From Massilia sp. 9I (GTDB lineage Bacteria; Pseudomonadota; Gammaproteobacteria; Burkholderiales; Burkholderiaceae_D), in contig NZ_LR733275.1 in assembly GCF_902506415.1 (NCBI RefSeq), positions 1,462,448 through 1,526,447 on the forward strand: DNA of 64,000 nt. The letters run 5' to 3'. Shown here piece by piece: positions 47,388 to 56,278 of the stretch. How positions within the stretch are numbered: the first letter of the stretch is position 1; the number at the start of each line of letters is the position of its first letter. The position numbers and the translations under genes were made by a program. Under the pieces are notes generated by a model. It was not told the DNA's origin and did no database searches. It saw only the letters and a list, made by a program, of their open reading frames with translations.

Positions 47388-47494
47388 GTTTCCTCGACTT
47401 CCTTGCTGAATGATGCTTTGTTGCATTTATTGCAGGAATCTTTATTGTGTCGCGGGCGGCCTTAAAACGCAATCGACATTACCTGCACGACAAT

Positions 47495-47527
47495 AAAAAA
47501 GCCGGCCCATAGACGACAGGGCCGGCT
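47495..47527 (-). terminator. terminator of the subtilase gene
   Basis: GCCGGCCC (47501-47508) pairs with GGGCCGGC (47519-47526), and on the minus strand six T follow. It stands 44 bases beyond the subtilase stop codon. Confidence 0.85.
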
Positions 47528-47570
47528 CCGCGGTACTGCGCGGCCGCCGCAGCGGCCGCGCAACATCCGC

Positions 47571-50500
47571 TTATTCCACTTCTTGCGGCTGGCGACGGGC
47601 GTTGAGGAACGGCGGCACCGGATCGGTGGTATCGACTTCGATCACCGTGGTGCCGACGGTCGCGCCGCCGGTCTTGTAGCCGATGGCGCCCATGTGGCGC
47701 TTGCCGACCGCCAGGCCCGACCACGACACGCCGACCTGGGTGATGCCGCCGGCCACGACCACGCTTGGTGCGACGACCTTGAAGTTGCCGCCGGTGGAGG
47801 TCGGGGTGACGACCCACGAGGACAGCTTGTAGGTGTCCGAGCCGTTCTTCGGCGCGTAGCCGATCACGCAGACGCGGTAGTCGCCCGCGACCGGGTTCAC
47901 CAGCTGCACGTTCTCGTTCGAGGTGGCGTTACCGCTGCTGGCGACCGACGCATAGGCGCCGTTGGTGCCCTTGCGCATCACGAGCAGGTCGAGGTCGCTG
48001 TTGCCGCCCAAGGTGTCGCTGTCGTACAGGGCGAAGCGGGCCAGCATGGTGCCGGACGCGATCGTGAGGTCATGGGCGATGACACCGACGTTGCCACCGG
48101 TGGAGCAGGCTGCGGTGGTGGCGGTAAGGTTCGGCGCCTGCAGCACGGTCCGGGTGTCCTGGACGGCTGGGATCAGGCCGCCTTTTGCCACCGTCATCAC
48201 GCCGCCGAAGCCGGTGCCGACCGGGATGAACTTGCTGCCGGACGTCGCTTCGCTGGTCACCGAGGTGGCGGTCGCGATCGAGGCTGCACGCACGGTCAGC
48301 GGGCTGCGCACCACGTGGCCGGCGCCGTCGTTCCAGGTCAGTTTGCCGTACACCCAGGTATTGAACGGTGCGCTGGTGCGGGTCAGCTTCAGGGTGAAGT
48401 CCGCCTTCTGGCCCGGAGCCAGGGTCAGCGACGCCGGTTCGATCGTCGCGCTGAAGCCGGCCAGGGTGACGGTCGGGTTGTAGGTCGCGGTGGTCGCGCC
48501 GACGTTGGTCACCGTGCGCTTCACGCTCTGCACACCCAGCATGTTGGCGACGGTGAGCGAGGCCAGGTTCAGGTCCCATGGCTGGATCGAACCGAAGTTG
48601 GTGCAGCTCGCCGAAGCCGGGTTGAGCGCATTGGCGCCGCACATGAAGCGGATCCAGTCCGGCATGCCGGCGTCGTACACCAGGCCCGGGTCGTCGGCCA
48701 TGGTCGGACGCGCGAAGCCGGCGCCCTGGCCCCACGGCAGGTTGCCGTTGAAGCGGGCGGTCGGATCCCAGGCCTGGGCGCCGTTCTGGGTGTCGCCGAA
48801 CACGTCCATTGCGGTGGTCATCAGGGCCGACTTGATCATCATCGGGGTCCAGTCAGGATGGCGCTGCTTGAGCAGCGCGGCCATGCCGGCGATGTGCGGC
48901 GAGGCCATCGAGGTGCCGCTATAGAACGCGAAATCAGTGGTCGGCGACGGGCTGCCGGCGGCAACCGCATTGCGCTGGTCCTTGCTCAGGTCGGCGGTGA
49001 CGGCGGCCAGGATGTCGCTGCCCGGGGCCGAGACGTCCGGCTTCAGGATGTTGGCGTTGGCCACGTTCGGGCCGCGCGAGGAGGTGGTGCTCATCATCGG
49101 CGCCTGCACGGTCGGGTCGAGCACGCCGCGCAGGTTGCCCATGGCGGCGGTGGCCGAGGCATTGCTCGCCATGTAGGCCTTCAGCTTGTCGCCATCGACG
49201 CGTGCCAGGTGAATCGTCGAGATGGTATGGGCCTGGTTGATGATGGTGTTGGCGGTGCCTTCGGCGTTGGCGATGATCACGCCGACCGCGCCCGCCAGCT
49301 TGCCGTTGGCGCTCTTGTTGACCAGCACGTTGTCGCCGCGGTCGCAGACCAGGATCTTGCCGGCCACCTTGGCCGGATCCAGGTAAACCGGGGTGTTGGT
49401 ACCGTCGGCCTTGCCGAAGCAGCGGTTCAGGTTGATATTGTTCGGATCGATTCCGGCCATGCCGGCGTCGCGCGCCAGGATCAGGGGGGTCGGGTCGTTC
49501 TTGGCATTCCCCGACGCGCCGGTCAGGGCCACGCCGTCGCCGAGGGTGACGTCGCCGACGTAGAGGCGATTGTGGGTGGCGTTGCCGACCGAGGTCAGCC
49601 ATGGGCTGAGGTGGGCGGTCGGGGTGACGCTGGTCGCGCCCGGACCGCCGTTACCGGCCGAGGTGGCCACGAAGACGCCGGCCGCGGCCGCGCCCAGGAA
49701 GGCCTGCTCGGTGGCTTCGGTGAAGGTGCCGCCGCCGGCGTTCGGGCCGATCGAGAAGTTGATGACGTTGACGCCATCCTTGACCGCCTGTTCGATCGCG
49801 GCCACGCTGTTCGAGGTGGCGCAGCCGTTGCTGGCGGTGGTGGTGCCGGAGCTCCAGCACACCTTGTAGGCGGCGATGCGCGCGCGCGGCGCCATGCCGC
49901 TCACCTTGCCCAGGCTCAGGCCATTGGTGATGGCCGGGGTGCCGGCATTGCCGCCGGCGGTGCTGGCGGTGTGGGTGCCGTGGCCGCCCTTGCCTTCGAC
50001 GCCGGCGACGGAGTCGCGGGCCGAAGCGAACTCGGTCCAGTGCAGTTGCTGGTTGGCTGCCTTGAAATAGCGTGCGCCGATCAGCTTGTTATTGCAGTTC
50101 GATGCCGAGAAGCCTTCGCCGGTTTCGCAGCTGCCCTTCCAGGTGCTCGGCGGCGCGGTATAGACCAGCTGGTCGCCGGTATGGCTCGGGGTGCCGGTAG
50201 CCGAATCGACGCGGTCGGCGAAGCTGGCGTGCTCCGGCCAGATGCCGCTGTCGACGATACCGATGATCATGTCCTCGCCGGCGGAGCCCTGGCCGCCCAG
50301 CTTGGACCACAGGCCGCCGGGACCGTCCAGGCCGATGAAGCCTGGGGTGTAGCTGGTGTCGAGCTGCAGGATCGAGTCGGCGGTGATGGCCACGACATTG
50401 CTGTTCTTCTTCAACGCGCGCACTTCGTCATCGGTCAGCATGGCCGAGAAGCCGTTCAGCACGACCTTGTATTCGTTGGTGATCTCGGCGCCGGCGATGG

Positions 50501-50753
50501 TGCTCATGACGTCGGCCTTCTTGCTGTCGAGGTAGCCGATGTAGGCCTGGACGCTGGAAGCGTCCACGTTCAGGCGCTGGCCCGGGGCCGGCTTGGTGGC
50601 AGGCAGGCCTTCGACGCCGCCTTCATAGGTGGCGACCGGCTTGTCGGCCAGCTGGATGATGTAGGAACGGCGTTCGCCGTCGGCCTGGGCGGCGCTGGCG
50701 GCCAGCAGGGACAGCGACAGCAGGACGGCGGAAGTGATGGGACGGAGTTTCAT
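47571..50753 (-). CDS. secreted S8 subtilase with inhibitor, PA and C-terminal beta domains
   Basis: The 1060-residue preproenzyme has a signal peptide (about 1-24), an I9 inhibitor prodomain (30-130) and the S8 catalytic domain. Catalytic residues are Asp168 in GIVDSGIWPEH, His258 in GHGTHTAST and Ser615 in SGTSMASPHIAG; the oxyanion Asn368 is in SAGNGGPG. A protease-associated domain is inserted at about 420-545. After the catalytic domain come a fibronectin-like domain (about 735-830) and a pre-peptidase-type beta domain (about 890-990). It resembles large extracellular subtilases. It follows the PEP-CTERM gene by 18 bases and probably shares its transcript. Confidence 0.93.
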   Translation of the reverse strand: MKLRPITSAVLLSLSLLAASAAQADGERRSYIIQLADKPVATYEGGVEGLPATKPAPGQRLNVDASSVQAYIGYLDSKKADVMSTIAGAEITNEYKVVLNGFSAMLTDDEVRALKKNSNVVAITADSILQLDTSYTPGFIGLDGPGGLWSKLGGQGSAGEDMIIGIVDSGIWPEHASFADRVDSATGTPSHTGDQLVYTAPPSTWKGSCETGEGFSASNCNNKLIGARYFKAANQQLHWTEFASARDSVAGVEGKGGHGTHTASTAGGNAGTPAITNGLSLGKVSGMAPRARIAAYKVCWSSGTTTASNGCATSNSVAAIEQAVKDGVNVINFSIGPNAGGGTFTEATEQAFLGAAAAGVFVATSAGNGGPGATSVTPTAHLSPWLTSVGNATHNRLYVGDVTLGDGVALTGASGNAKNDPTPLILARDAGMAGIDPNNINLNRCFGKADGTNTPVYLDPAKVAGKILVCDRGDNVLVNKSANGKLAGAVGVIIANAEGTANTIINQAHTISTIHLARVDGDKLKAYMASNASATAAMGNLRGVLDPTVQAPMMSTTSSRGPNVANANILKPDVSAPGSDILAAVTADLSKDQRNAVAAGSPSPTTDFAFYSGTSMASPHIAGMAALLKQRHPDWTPMMIKSALMTTAMDVFGDTQNGAQAWDPTARFNGNLPWGQGAGFARPTMADDPGLVYDAGMPDWIRFMCGANALNPASASCTNFGSIQPWDLNLASLTVANMLGVQSVKRTVTNVGATTATYNPTVTLAGFSATIEPASLTLAPGQKADFTLKLTRTSAPFNTWVYGKLTWNDGAGHVVRSPLTVRAASIATATSVTSEATSGSKFIPVGTGFGGVMTVAKGGLIPAVQDTRTVLQAPNLTATTAACSTGGNVGVIAHDLTIASGTMLARFALYDSDTLGGNSDLDLLVMRKGTNGAYASVASSGNATSNENVQLVNPVAGDYRVCVIGYAPKNGSDTYKLSSWVVTPTSTGGNFKVVAPSVVVAGGITQVGVSWSGLAVGKRHMGAIGYKTGGATVGTTVIEVDTTDPVPPFLNARRQPQEVE

Positions 50754-50771
50754 GTGGTGTTCTCCAGGCGC

Positions 50772-51554
50772 TCAGGCGGTGACGGTGGCGGAAGCGGCGA
50801 TCTTGCGGCGGCGCAGCGCGAGCGCGCCCATGCCGAGGCCGATCAAGGCCATGCTGCCGGGTTCCGGCACTTCGGCCAGGTTGATGTTGTCGATGCCGAA
50901 CTGGGCCTGGCCGAGCAGCGGGCTATCGAGGCTCGGGTAGATGCAGCTGGTGCCGTCGAACAGGCAGGCACGGAAGCTCAGGCTGGTCAGGGTGGCGCTC
51001 ATGAAGTCGGCGGCCAGCGCGGCCGGACCGAACACCGGGTTGCCCGAGTTGTCGAACGCGCTCGTGAAGTCGAGGCTGGTGCTGATGGTGCCGCCGCCGA
51101 GCAGGTTGCCGACCAGGTTCAGGCGGCCGTAGGAGCCAGGCGCCAGGCCGCCGATCGGTCCCATGAAGCTGTAGTCGAAGCCGTTCAGGCGGAAAGTAGC
51201 CTCGGACCAGTTACGGGTGATCACGGCGCTGCCGTCGACAACACCAACGTAGAAGGTGGTGTTGTTGCCGCTCGGGCAGCCGCCCAGGGCGCAGGAGGTC
51301 GGGTCGCTACCGTTGACGGTGCCGCCGGCCAGGCCGGTGCCGTCGCCGAGGTTGTCGACCGCGGTCAGGCGGAACCCGTTCTCATCGATGGTTTCGCCAC
51401 CCGCATAGACGGTCGGAAGCTGGGATTCGAAGGTGAGGACGGCTGCTGCCGCCGGCGCGGAGCCCAGCAGCGCGATTGCACCGGCCATGGCCAGCCCTAG
51501 TTTGGAGATCCCGCTCAGGGTACGGGAAGGACGTTTCAGGAAGCTTGGAGTCAT
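50772..51554 (-). CDS. PEP-CTERM sorted exoprotein
   Basis: The 260-residue secreted protein has a signal peptide (cleavage near PAAAA/VLT), a beta-rich body with paired Cys (CALGGC; CLFDGTSC), and a C-terminal sorting signal. The sorting signal is VPEPGS (229-234), a hydrophobic helix and RRRK, the PEP-CTERM pattern read by exosortase. The segment before it contains QFGIDNI, seen in one PEP-CTERM subfamily. The exosortase is not in this window. It is the first gene of a two-gene run with the subtilase. The body shows no known enzyme motif; a role in surface polymer or biofilm is inferred from the class. Confidence 0.88.
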   Translation of the reverse strand: MTPSFLKRPSRTLSGISKLGLAMAGAIALLGSAPAAAAVLTFESQLPTVYAGGETIDENGFRLTAVDNLGDGTGLAGGTVNGSDPTSCALGGCPSGNNTTFYVGVVDGSAVITRNWSEATFRLNGFDYSFMGPIGGLAPGSYGRLNLVGNLLGGGTISTSLDFTSAFDNSGNPVFGPAALAADFMSATLTSLSFRACLFDGTSCIYPSLDSPLLGQAQFGIDNINLAEVPEPGSMALIGLGMGALALRRRKIAASATVTA

Positions 51555-51908
51555 TATTGTTTCCGCCTAATAGTTGAGTAACGATGCGCTGCCGTTTACG
51601 CACGCTGCATTTATTGCAAGAAATGTGCGTCTCAACTATATCAATGGAGACATTCTTTGACTGAAATAGTTGTTAAAAATAAGATTCGAAAATTCTATGC
51701 TTTGCCAGAATTAAAGATGGATTTCCCTATGAATATTGATCTAGATCATGCAATGTGCATCGTAGTTTTTTTTCTACACTTTTTTTCCCAAGCAAAACTT
51801 ACTTGACAACGAGATAAGGCAATGATGCACTTCGTTACAAATTTCTTAACGGAAATTAAATAATTTCTTGCCGGCAAATAAATTAACAGGCTGCAGTGGT
51901 GCAGCCCA
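51555..51908. promoter_or_regulatory. AT-rich non-coding region upstream of the PEP-CTERM gene
   Basis: About 51640-51890 is strikingly AT-rich in a GC-rich chromosome and has no credible frame. On the minus strand the stretch complementary to 51615-51630 reads ACGCACATTTCTTGCA, a partial match to the sigma-54 consensus TGGCACG-N4-TTGCA, 61 bases before the PEP-CTERM start. PEP-CTERM genes are often controlled by sigma-54 with PrsR-type regulators. A hairpin GGCTGCA/TGCAGCC occurs near 51890-51908. No other gene was found between 51555 and 52009. Confidence 0.4.
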
Positions 51909-52021
51909 ACTGTTTGTGACACTTTGGCTAGCGCCCGGCGCCCGCTGCTGGCGCGGCTCTACCGCATATTGTTACAGCACGACCCTATGCAGGGCCGCAC
52001 CGATCCTGCTATAGTGGACGG

Positions 52022-52087
52022 GTTCCCGACGGATGCGCCACGCTTCCTGTCCGGCTTCCAAAACGCTGACCGCAGGTCGGCGTTTTT
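52022..52087 (+). ncRNA. candidate small RNA
   Basis: An extended -10 promoter (TGC-TATAGT, -10 at 52010-52015) lacks a good -35. It is followed 50-70 bases later by a terminator-like hairpin (AACGCTGACC/GGTCGGCGTT with one G-T pair, 52062-52084) and five T. The interval encodes no protein-like frame. A promoter and terminator spaced about 70 bases apart in an intergenic region suggest a short transcript. The alternative is an unrelated terminator from a gene not recognised here. Confidence 0.35.
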
Positions 52088-52201
52088 GCTTTGGAGCCGG
52101 CTTGATCGACTGTCAATTCAGCTTTGCCAATGCCGGTACGAAGACGCAGCGACCGGCCTACGCTACCATTGCCTGGCCGTTCGACGCGGCTCAAGCTCGA
52201 C

Positions 52202-53131
52202 ATGCTACCGACACTCCCGACCCAGCCATTCCAGCTGCCCCGCTCCATGTGGCGCGCCGCTATGCCATTCGCATCGTGTGCGCTGGCGCTGGCCGCCGCC
52301 TGGCCGGGCATGGCCGCCGCCGTGCCCGCACCCGCCTACGGCGCCGAACAGCTGAGCACCCTGATCAATGCCTACCGCATCGCGCCGGGCAGCTGCATGG
52401 GCCGCCCCGCCGCGCCGGTGGACGCGCTGGCGCCGCACCCGGCGCTGGCGCAAGTGCGCATCGGTCCCGCCACCTTTATCGAAACCGCGCTGGAGCGGGT
52501 CGGCTACGCCGCCGAGCGCGCCGACTCCATCAGCGTCACCGGCCCGGACACGCCGGCTGAGGCGATGGAAGTCCTGCAGCAGAAGTACTGCAGGACTCTG
52601 CTCGACAGCCGCTTTTCGGCGGTCGGCAGCTACCGCGACGGCAAAGAATGGACCGTGATCCTGGCGCGTCCGGCGCCGCCCCTGCCTTCCGAATCCTTCC
52701 CCGACTGGAACGAGGCGGGCAAGGCCATCCTGGCCGGAGTGAACGCGGCGCGCGCCAGTGCACGCACCTGCGGCACGGAACATTTTGCGCCGGCGCCACC
52801 GGTCAGCTGGAACCCGCGGCTGGGCGAGGCCGCCCTGGGCCACAGCCGCGACATGGCGGCGCGCCGCTACTTCAGCCACCGCGCCAAGGACGGCAGCCAG
52901 CCGGCCGACCGCGCGGCGCGCGCCGGCTATGCCTGGCAGCGGGTTGGCGAGAACATCGCCTTCGGCCAGAGCACGCCCGACGAAGCCGTGGCCGGCTGGC
53001 TCGACAGCCCTGGCCATTGCGCCAACATCATGAACCCGAGCTTCACCGAGATGGGCGCGGCCTACGGCATCGTCGCGGAAAAGCGCAGCGGCCTGGTCTA
53101 CTGGACCCAGGTGTTCGGCCGGCCGCGCTGA
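52202..53131 (+). CDS. secreted CAP (SCP/PR-1) domain protein
   Basis: The 309-residue product carries a hydrophobic export segment (about 20-40 from this start) and a C-terminal CAP domain. The CAP blocks are ILAGVNAARASARTCG, LGEAALGHSRDMAARRYFSHRAKDG, GYAWQRVGENIAFGQSTPDEAVAGWLDSPGHCANIMNPSFTEMG and YWTQVFG. The His pair and Glu pair of the CAP cavity appear present. Residues about 45-165 are a second, unassigned domain with two Cys. Bacterial CAP proteins are secreted, often of unknown role. The start is uncertain: ATG codons at 52247 or 52262 give a more typical signal peptide. Confidence 0.85.
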   Translation: MLPTLPTQPFQLPRSMWRAAMPFASCALALAAAWPGMAAAVPAPAYGAEQLSTLINAYRIAPGSCMGRPAAPVDALAPHPALAQVRIGPATFIETALERVGYAAERADSISVTGPDTPAEAMEVLQQKYCRTLLDSRFSAVGSYRDGKEWTVILARPAPPLPSESFPDWNEAGKAILAGVNAARASARTCGTEHFAPAPPVSWNPRLGEAALGHSRDMAARRYFSHRAKDGSQPADRAARAGYAWQRVGENIAFGQSTPDEAVAGWLDSPGHCANIMNPSFTEMGAAYGIVAEKRSGLVYWTQVFGRPR

Positions 53132-53258
53132 GCGGCGGCCGTCCCTGGCTTGACCCGCGTACGTCGCCGCCACGCGCGCCAGGCGGACGTCCCGCTATAT
53201 ACCTTGCGCTAGACTCGGGAGGAGAGCGGCAGCCGCCGCGCCCATGCACAGGGAACCC

Positions 53259-54149
53259 ATGCGACCGAATCTCGGCCTCGTCTGCATCACTGCATCGAAA
53301 GACGTCCGCTACCGCACGGTCACGCGCAAGCGCCTGCTCGAGCACAGCCTGGACGGCCAGCGCGCCTTGCTCGACGGGCTATACCGCGACAACATCCAGA
53401 CCCTGGACAATGCGCTGCGCTATTGCGAACTTGAAGCCATCCGCCTGTACCGCCTTCCCTCCTCGATCTTCCCCTTCGCCGACGAGGACATCGGGCGCGA
53501 GGTGCTGGCGCCTTTTGCCGACACCCTGGCGCGTTCGGGCCGGCGCGCGCTGGAGCGCGGGATTCGCCTGGTGATGCACCCGGACCAGTTCGTGGTGCTC
53601 AGTTCGGATTCGGAAGGCGTGGTGGCGAACAGCGTCAAGATCCTGCAGATGCACGCCGACATCATGGACCTGCTGGAGCAGCCGCGCTCGCCCTGGGCCC
53701 TGCTCGAGATCCACGGCGGCAAGGGCAACCGGGCCGACGCCCTGGTCGAACGCATCGCCCAGCTGCCCGACGCCATCCGCTGCCGCCTTGGGCTGGAGAA
53801 CGATGAATACGCGTATGGCGCGCAAGAGATTGCCGACATTTGCATGCGCGCCGGTGTGCCGATGGTGTTCGACGCCCACCACCACGTGGTGCATGCGAAG
53901 CTGTCGAGCTACGAGGATCCCAGCGTGGGCGAAATGCTCTTGAGGGCACGCGCGACCTGGGCCAATCCGGAGCACCAGCTGGTGCACATTTCGAACGGCC
54001 GCGAAGGCTTCAACGATCGCCAGCATTCCGACCTGATTGAGGTCATGCCCTCGTCCTACCTGGCGGCGCCCTATATCGAGATCGAGGCCAAGCTCAAGGA
54101 AGAAGCGATCCGCGGCCTGCGCGACTGGTCCGCTTCAGCGGTAACCTAG
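53259..54149 (+). CDS. uvsE: UV damage endonuclease UvsE/UvdE
   Basis: This 296-residue TIM-barrel enzyme nicks DNA 5' of UV photoproducts in a repair route separate from UvrABC. The family series is visible: NLGLVCIT, YRTVTRKRL, YRLPSSIFPFADED, MHPDQFVVLSS, EIHGGKGNRADAL, LENDEYAY, VFDAHHHVVH and HISNGREG...HSDLIE. The metal-binding His and Glu positions appear intact. The ATG at 53259 begins five residues before the first strand; an ATG at 53244 is an alternative. It converges with an alpha/beta hydrolase gene, overlapping by four bases. Confidence 0.92.
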   Translation: MRPNLGLVCITASKDVRYRTVTRKRLLEHSLDGQRALLDGLYRDNIQTLDNALRYCELEAIRLYRLPSSIFPFADEDIGREVLAPFADTLARSGRRALERGIRLVMHPDQFVVLSSDSEGVVANSVKILQMHADIMDLLEQPRSPWALLEIHGGKGNRADALVERIAQLPDAIRCRLGLENDEYAYGAQEIADICMRAGVPMVFDAHHHVVHAKLSSYEDPSVGEMLLRARATWANPEHQLVHISNGREGFNDRQHSDLIEVMPSSYLAAPYIEIEAKLKEEAIRGLRDWSASAVT

Positions 54150-54844
54150 ACCGGCGGCGCGACCTTCTCCAGCCAGGGCAGGACCACCGCCAGCAGCTCC
54201 GCGGGCGCCTCGATCGGCAGCATGTGGCCGCTGTCCTCGATGAGGGCAAACTCCGAACCTGGCAGGCCGGAATGCAGTTCCTCGGCTTCTTCGCGCGAAC
54301 GCAGGCGGTCCTGTCCGGCCGCCACAATCAGGGTTGGGCAGCGGATCTCGTGCAGGCGCGCCAGGTCACTGGTGCGCACGATGCTCGACTGGCGCCGGAA
54401 CACCTCGCCGCCGAGGCGCACGCCCATGGCGCGCACGCGTTCGATCAAGGCCTCGTTGGCGGCCTGTTTCGGATGCAGGGAGGTCGCGATCGCGGTCTTG
54501 CTCAGGCCCGAGAAAGACACCGAGGCGGCCGCCTTGCCGACCGTGCCGCGGCTCTGGCGCAGCGAAGGCGAGTCGGCGCGGGTGGAGGTGGCAATCATGA
54601 CCAGGGCGCGCACCCGCTCGGGCGCCAGGCGCGCGATCTCACGGGCGACGTAGCCGCCCATCGAGAAGCCGACCAGGATGAAATTGCAGGGAGCGTTGGC
54701 CAGCGCGCGGGCGGCCATCGCTTCGATGCTGGTGTCGTGGCGCAGGTCGGCGTGCACCACCGGCCCGAATTGTTCGAGCGGAGTGCGCACCTCGTCCCAG
54801 AGTGTTTCGTCGGCCATGTAGCCGGGTACGAGCAGGATAGACAT
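54146..54844 (-). CDS. alpha/beta-fold hydrolase
   Basis: The 232-residue protein begins SILLVPGYMADETLWDEV and has the nucleophile elbow GFSMGG with Ser61. The acid is in VAAGQDRLRS (Asp) and the His in EDSGHMLPIE. The triad is therefore complete. The domain lacks a lid insertion and resembles small esterases of the MenH/BioH type, but the substrate is not known. It has no operon partner: uvsE is convergent and the ssuD stop lies 48 bases from its start. Confidence 0.87.
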   Translation of the reverse strand: MSILLVPGYMADETLWDEVRTPLEQFGPVVHADLRHDTSIEAMAARALANAPCNFILVGFSMGGYVAREIARLAPERVRALVMIATSTRADSPSLRQSRGTVGKAAASVSFSGLSKTAIATSLHPKQAANEALIERVRAMGVRLGGEVFRRQSSIVRTSDLARLHEIRCPTLIVAAGQDRLRSREEAEELHSGLPGSEFALIEDSGHMLPIEAPAELLAVVLPWLEKVAPPV

Positions 54845-54891
54845 CGCGCCATGATAGCAAATGCGGCAATGACGCTTGCCCCCTGCGTCCT

Positions 54892-56046
54892 TCAGGCGGC
54901 GCGCTTCTTGGGCACGATGTCGCTCGCCATCATCTCGCCGAAGGGACCGGTGAGCGACTGCGCGCCGACGGCTTTGCCCTTGCCCAGCAGCGGGAACACC
55001 AGCTCGGCGAAGCGGTAGGACTCTTCCAGGTGTGGATAGCCCGACAGGATGAAGGTCTCGATCCCCAGCTCGGCGTATTCGCGCATGCGCGCGGCCACCG
55101 TTTCCGGGTCGCCTACCAGCGCGGTGCCGGCGCCGCCGCGCACCAGGCCGACGCCCGCCCACAGGTTGGGCGAGACTTCCAGCTTGTCGCGCCGTCCGCC
55201 ATGCAGGGCAGCCATGCGCTGCTGGCCCACCGAATCCATCTTGGCGAAGGCCGCCTGCGCTTTGGCGATGACCTCGTCGTCCAGGTGGCTGATCAGCTCT
55301 TCGGCCGCGCGCCACGCGGCTTCGTTGGTCTCGCGCACGATGACGTGCAGGCGGATGCCGAAGCGCAGCGTGCGGCCGCGGCGTGCGGCGCGCTGGCGGA
55401 TGTCGTCCAGCTTCGCAGCCACCGCCGCGGGCGGCTCGCCCCAGGTCAGGTAGACGTCCATCTGCTCGGCCGCCAGCGCGTGTGCGGGTTCGGAGGAGCC
55501 GCCGAAGTACAGCGGCGGGCCGCCCTCCTGTACCGGCGGGTAGAGCGTCTTGGCTCCTTTCACCTGAATATGCTTGCCCTCGAAATCGAAACCGGCCGCG
55601 CCGCCTTCGCCGGCCATGCTGGCGCGCCACACGTGGATGAATTCATCCGAGATTTCATAGCGTTTCGCGTGGTCGGCGAACAGGCCGTCCGCTTCGAGTT
55701 CGCCCTGGTCGCCGCCGGTCACGACGTTGACGAGCAGGCGCCCCTCGGACAGGCGATCGAAGGTCGCGGCCATGCGCACCGCGAGCCCTGGGGTGGACAG
55801 GCCGGGCCGCACCGCGACCAGGAACTTGAGGCGGCGCGTCGCGTCGATCAGCGAAGAGGCCACGATCCAGGCGTCTTCGCAGGAACGGCCGGTGGGCAGC
55901 AGCACGCCGTCGTAGCCGAGGGTGTCGGCGGCTACCGCGATCTGCTTCAGGTAGGCGCCGTCGACGGCGCGTGCGCCCTCCGAGGTGCCGAGGTAGCGGC
56001 TGTCGCCGTGGGTGGGCAGGAACCAGAATACGTCAGGGGTCGGCAT
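54892..56046 (-). CDS. ssuD: FMNH2-dependent alkanesulfonate monooxygenase SsuD
   Basis: SsuD oxidises alkanesulfonates to aldehyde plus sulfite using FMNH2 from SsuE. The 384-residue TIM barrel of the luciferase family has [65 protein letters not shown] and the [21 protein letters not shown] block, matching SsuD closely. A GAGGAAG ribosome site precedes the ATG. It is third in the leftward ssuE-small ORF-ssuD run and divergent from the sulfur-uptake operon on the right. Confidence 0.95.
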   Translation of the reverse strand: MPTPDVFWFLPTHGDSRYLGTSEGARAVDGAYLKQIAVAADTLGYDGVLLPTGRSCEDAWIVASSLIDATRRLKFLVAVRPGLSTPGLAVRMAATFDRLSEGRLLVNVVTGGDQGELEADGLFADHAKRYEISDEFIHVWRASMAGEGGAAGFDFEGKHIQVKGAKTLYPPVQEGGPPLYFGGSSEPAHALAAEQMDVYLTWGEPPAAVAAKLDDIRQRAARRGRTLRFGIRLHVIVRETNEAAWRAAEELISHLDDEVIAKAQAAFAKMDSVGQQRMAALHGGRRDKLEVSPNLWAGVGLVRGGAGTALVGDPETVAARMREYAELGIETFILSGYPHLEESYRFAELVFPLLGKGKAVGAQSLTGPFGEMMASDIVPKKRAA

Positions 56047-56055
56047 CGGGCTTCC

Positions 56056-56256
56056 TCAGTTGGCCTCGCTGCGCGGCGCTGGCGCAGCGACGAAGGGACG
56101 CGGCGAAGCCGGCGCATGCGGCTTCAGCTCGGCAGGCGGTGCGGCGGGTGCGCGCTGGCCGACGCTCGCTTGCGCCGCCAGGGTGGCGGCAATCCCGGCG
56201 AAGGCCAGGCCCAGGTCGTGGCGGCGCGCCGCGCGGCGCGAAAAGTGTTCGTACAT
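56056..56256 (-). CDS. small hypothetical protein between ssuE and ssuD
   Basis: A 66-codon frame has a plausible ribosome site (AAGGAG about 11 bases before the ATG) and fills the gap between ssuE (23 bases away) and ssuD (10 bases). It encodes a basic N-terminus (YEHFSRRAARRHDLG), a short hydrophobic stretch (LAFAGIAATLAAQASVG) and an Ala/Pro-rich tail. This looks like an exported peptide or a short membrane-anchored protein. No known family is recognised. The spacing argues it is translated, but a small GC-rich frame can arise by chance. Confidence 0.45.
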   Translation of the reverse strand: MYEHFSRRAARRHDLGLAFAGIAATLAAQASVGQRAPAAPPAELKPHAPASPRPFVAAPAPRSEAN

Positions 56257-56278
56257 TGAATGATGCTCCTTCGGTGAT

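Noticed and set aside
47583..51500. A 1305-codon open frame on the plus strand opposite the subtilase and PEP-CTERM genes
   Set aside because: It is the antisense shadow of two clearly recognised genes; long open antisense frames are normal in GC-rich DNA. Its product is Ala/Gly/Arg/His-rich with no family pattern.
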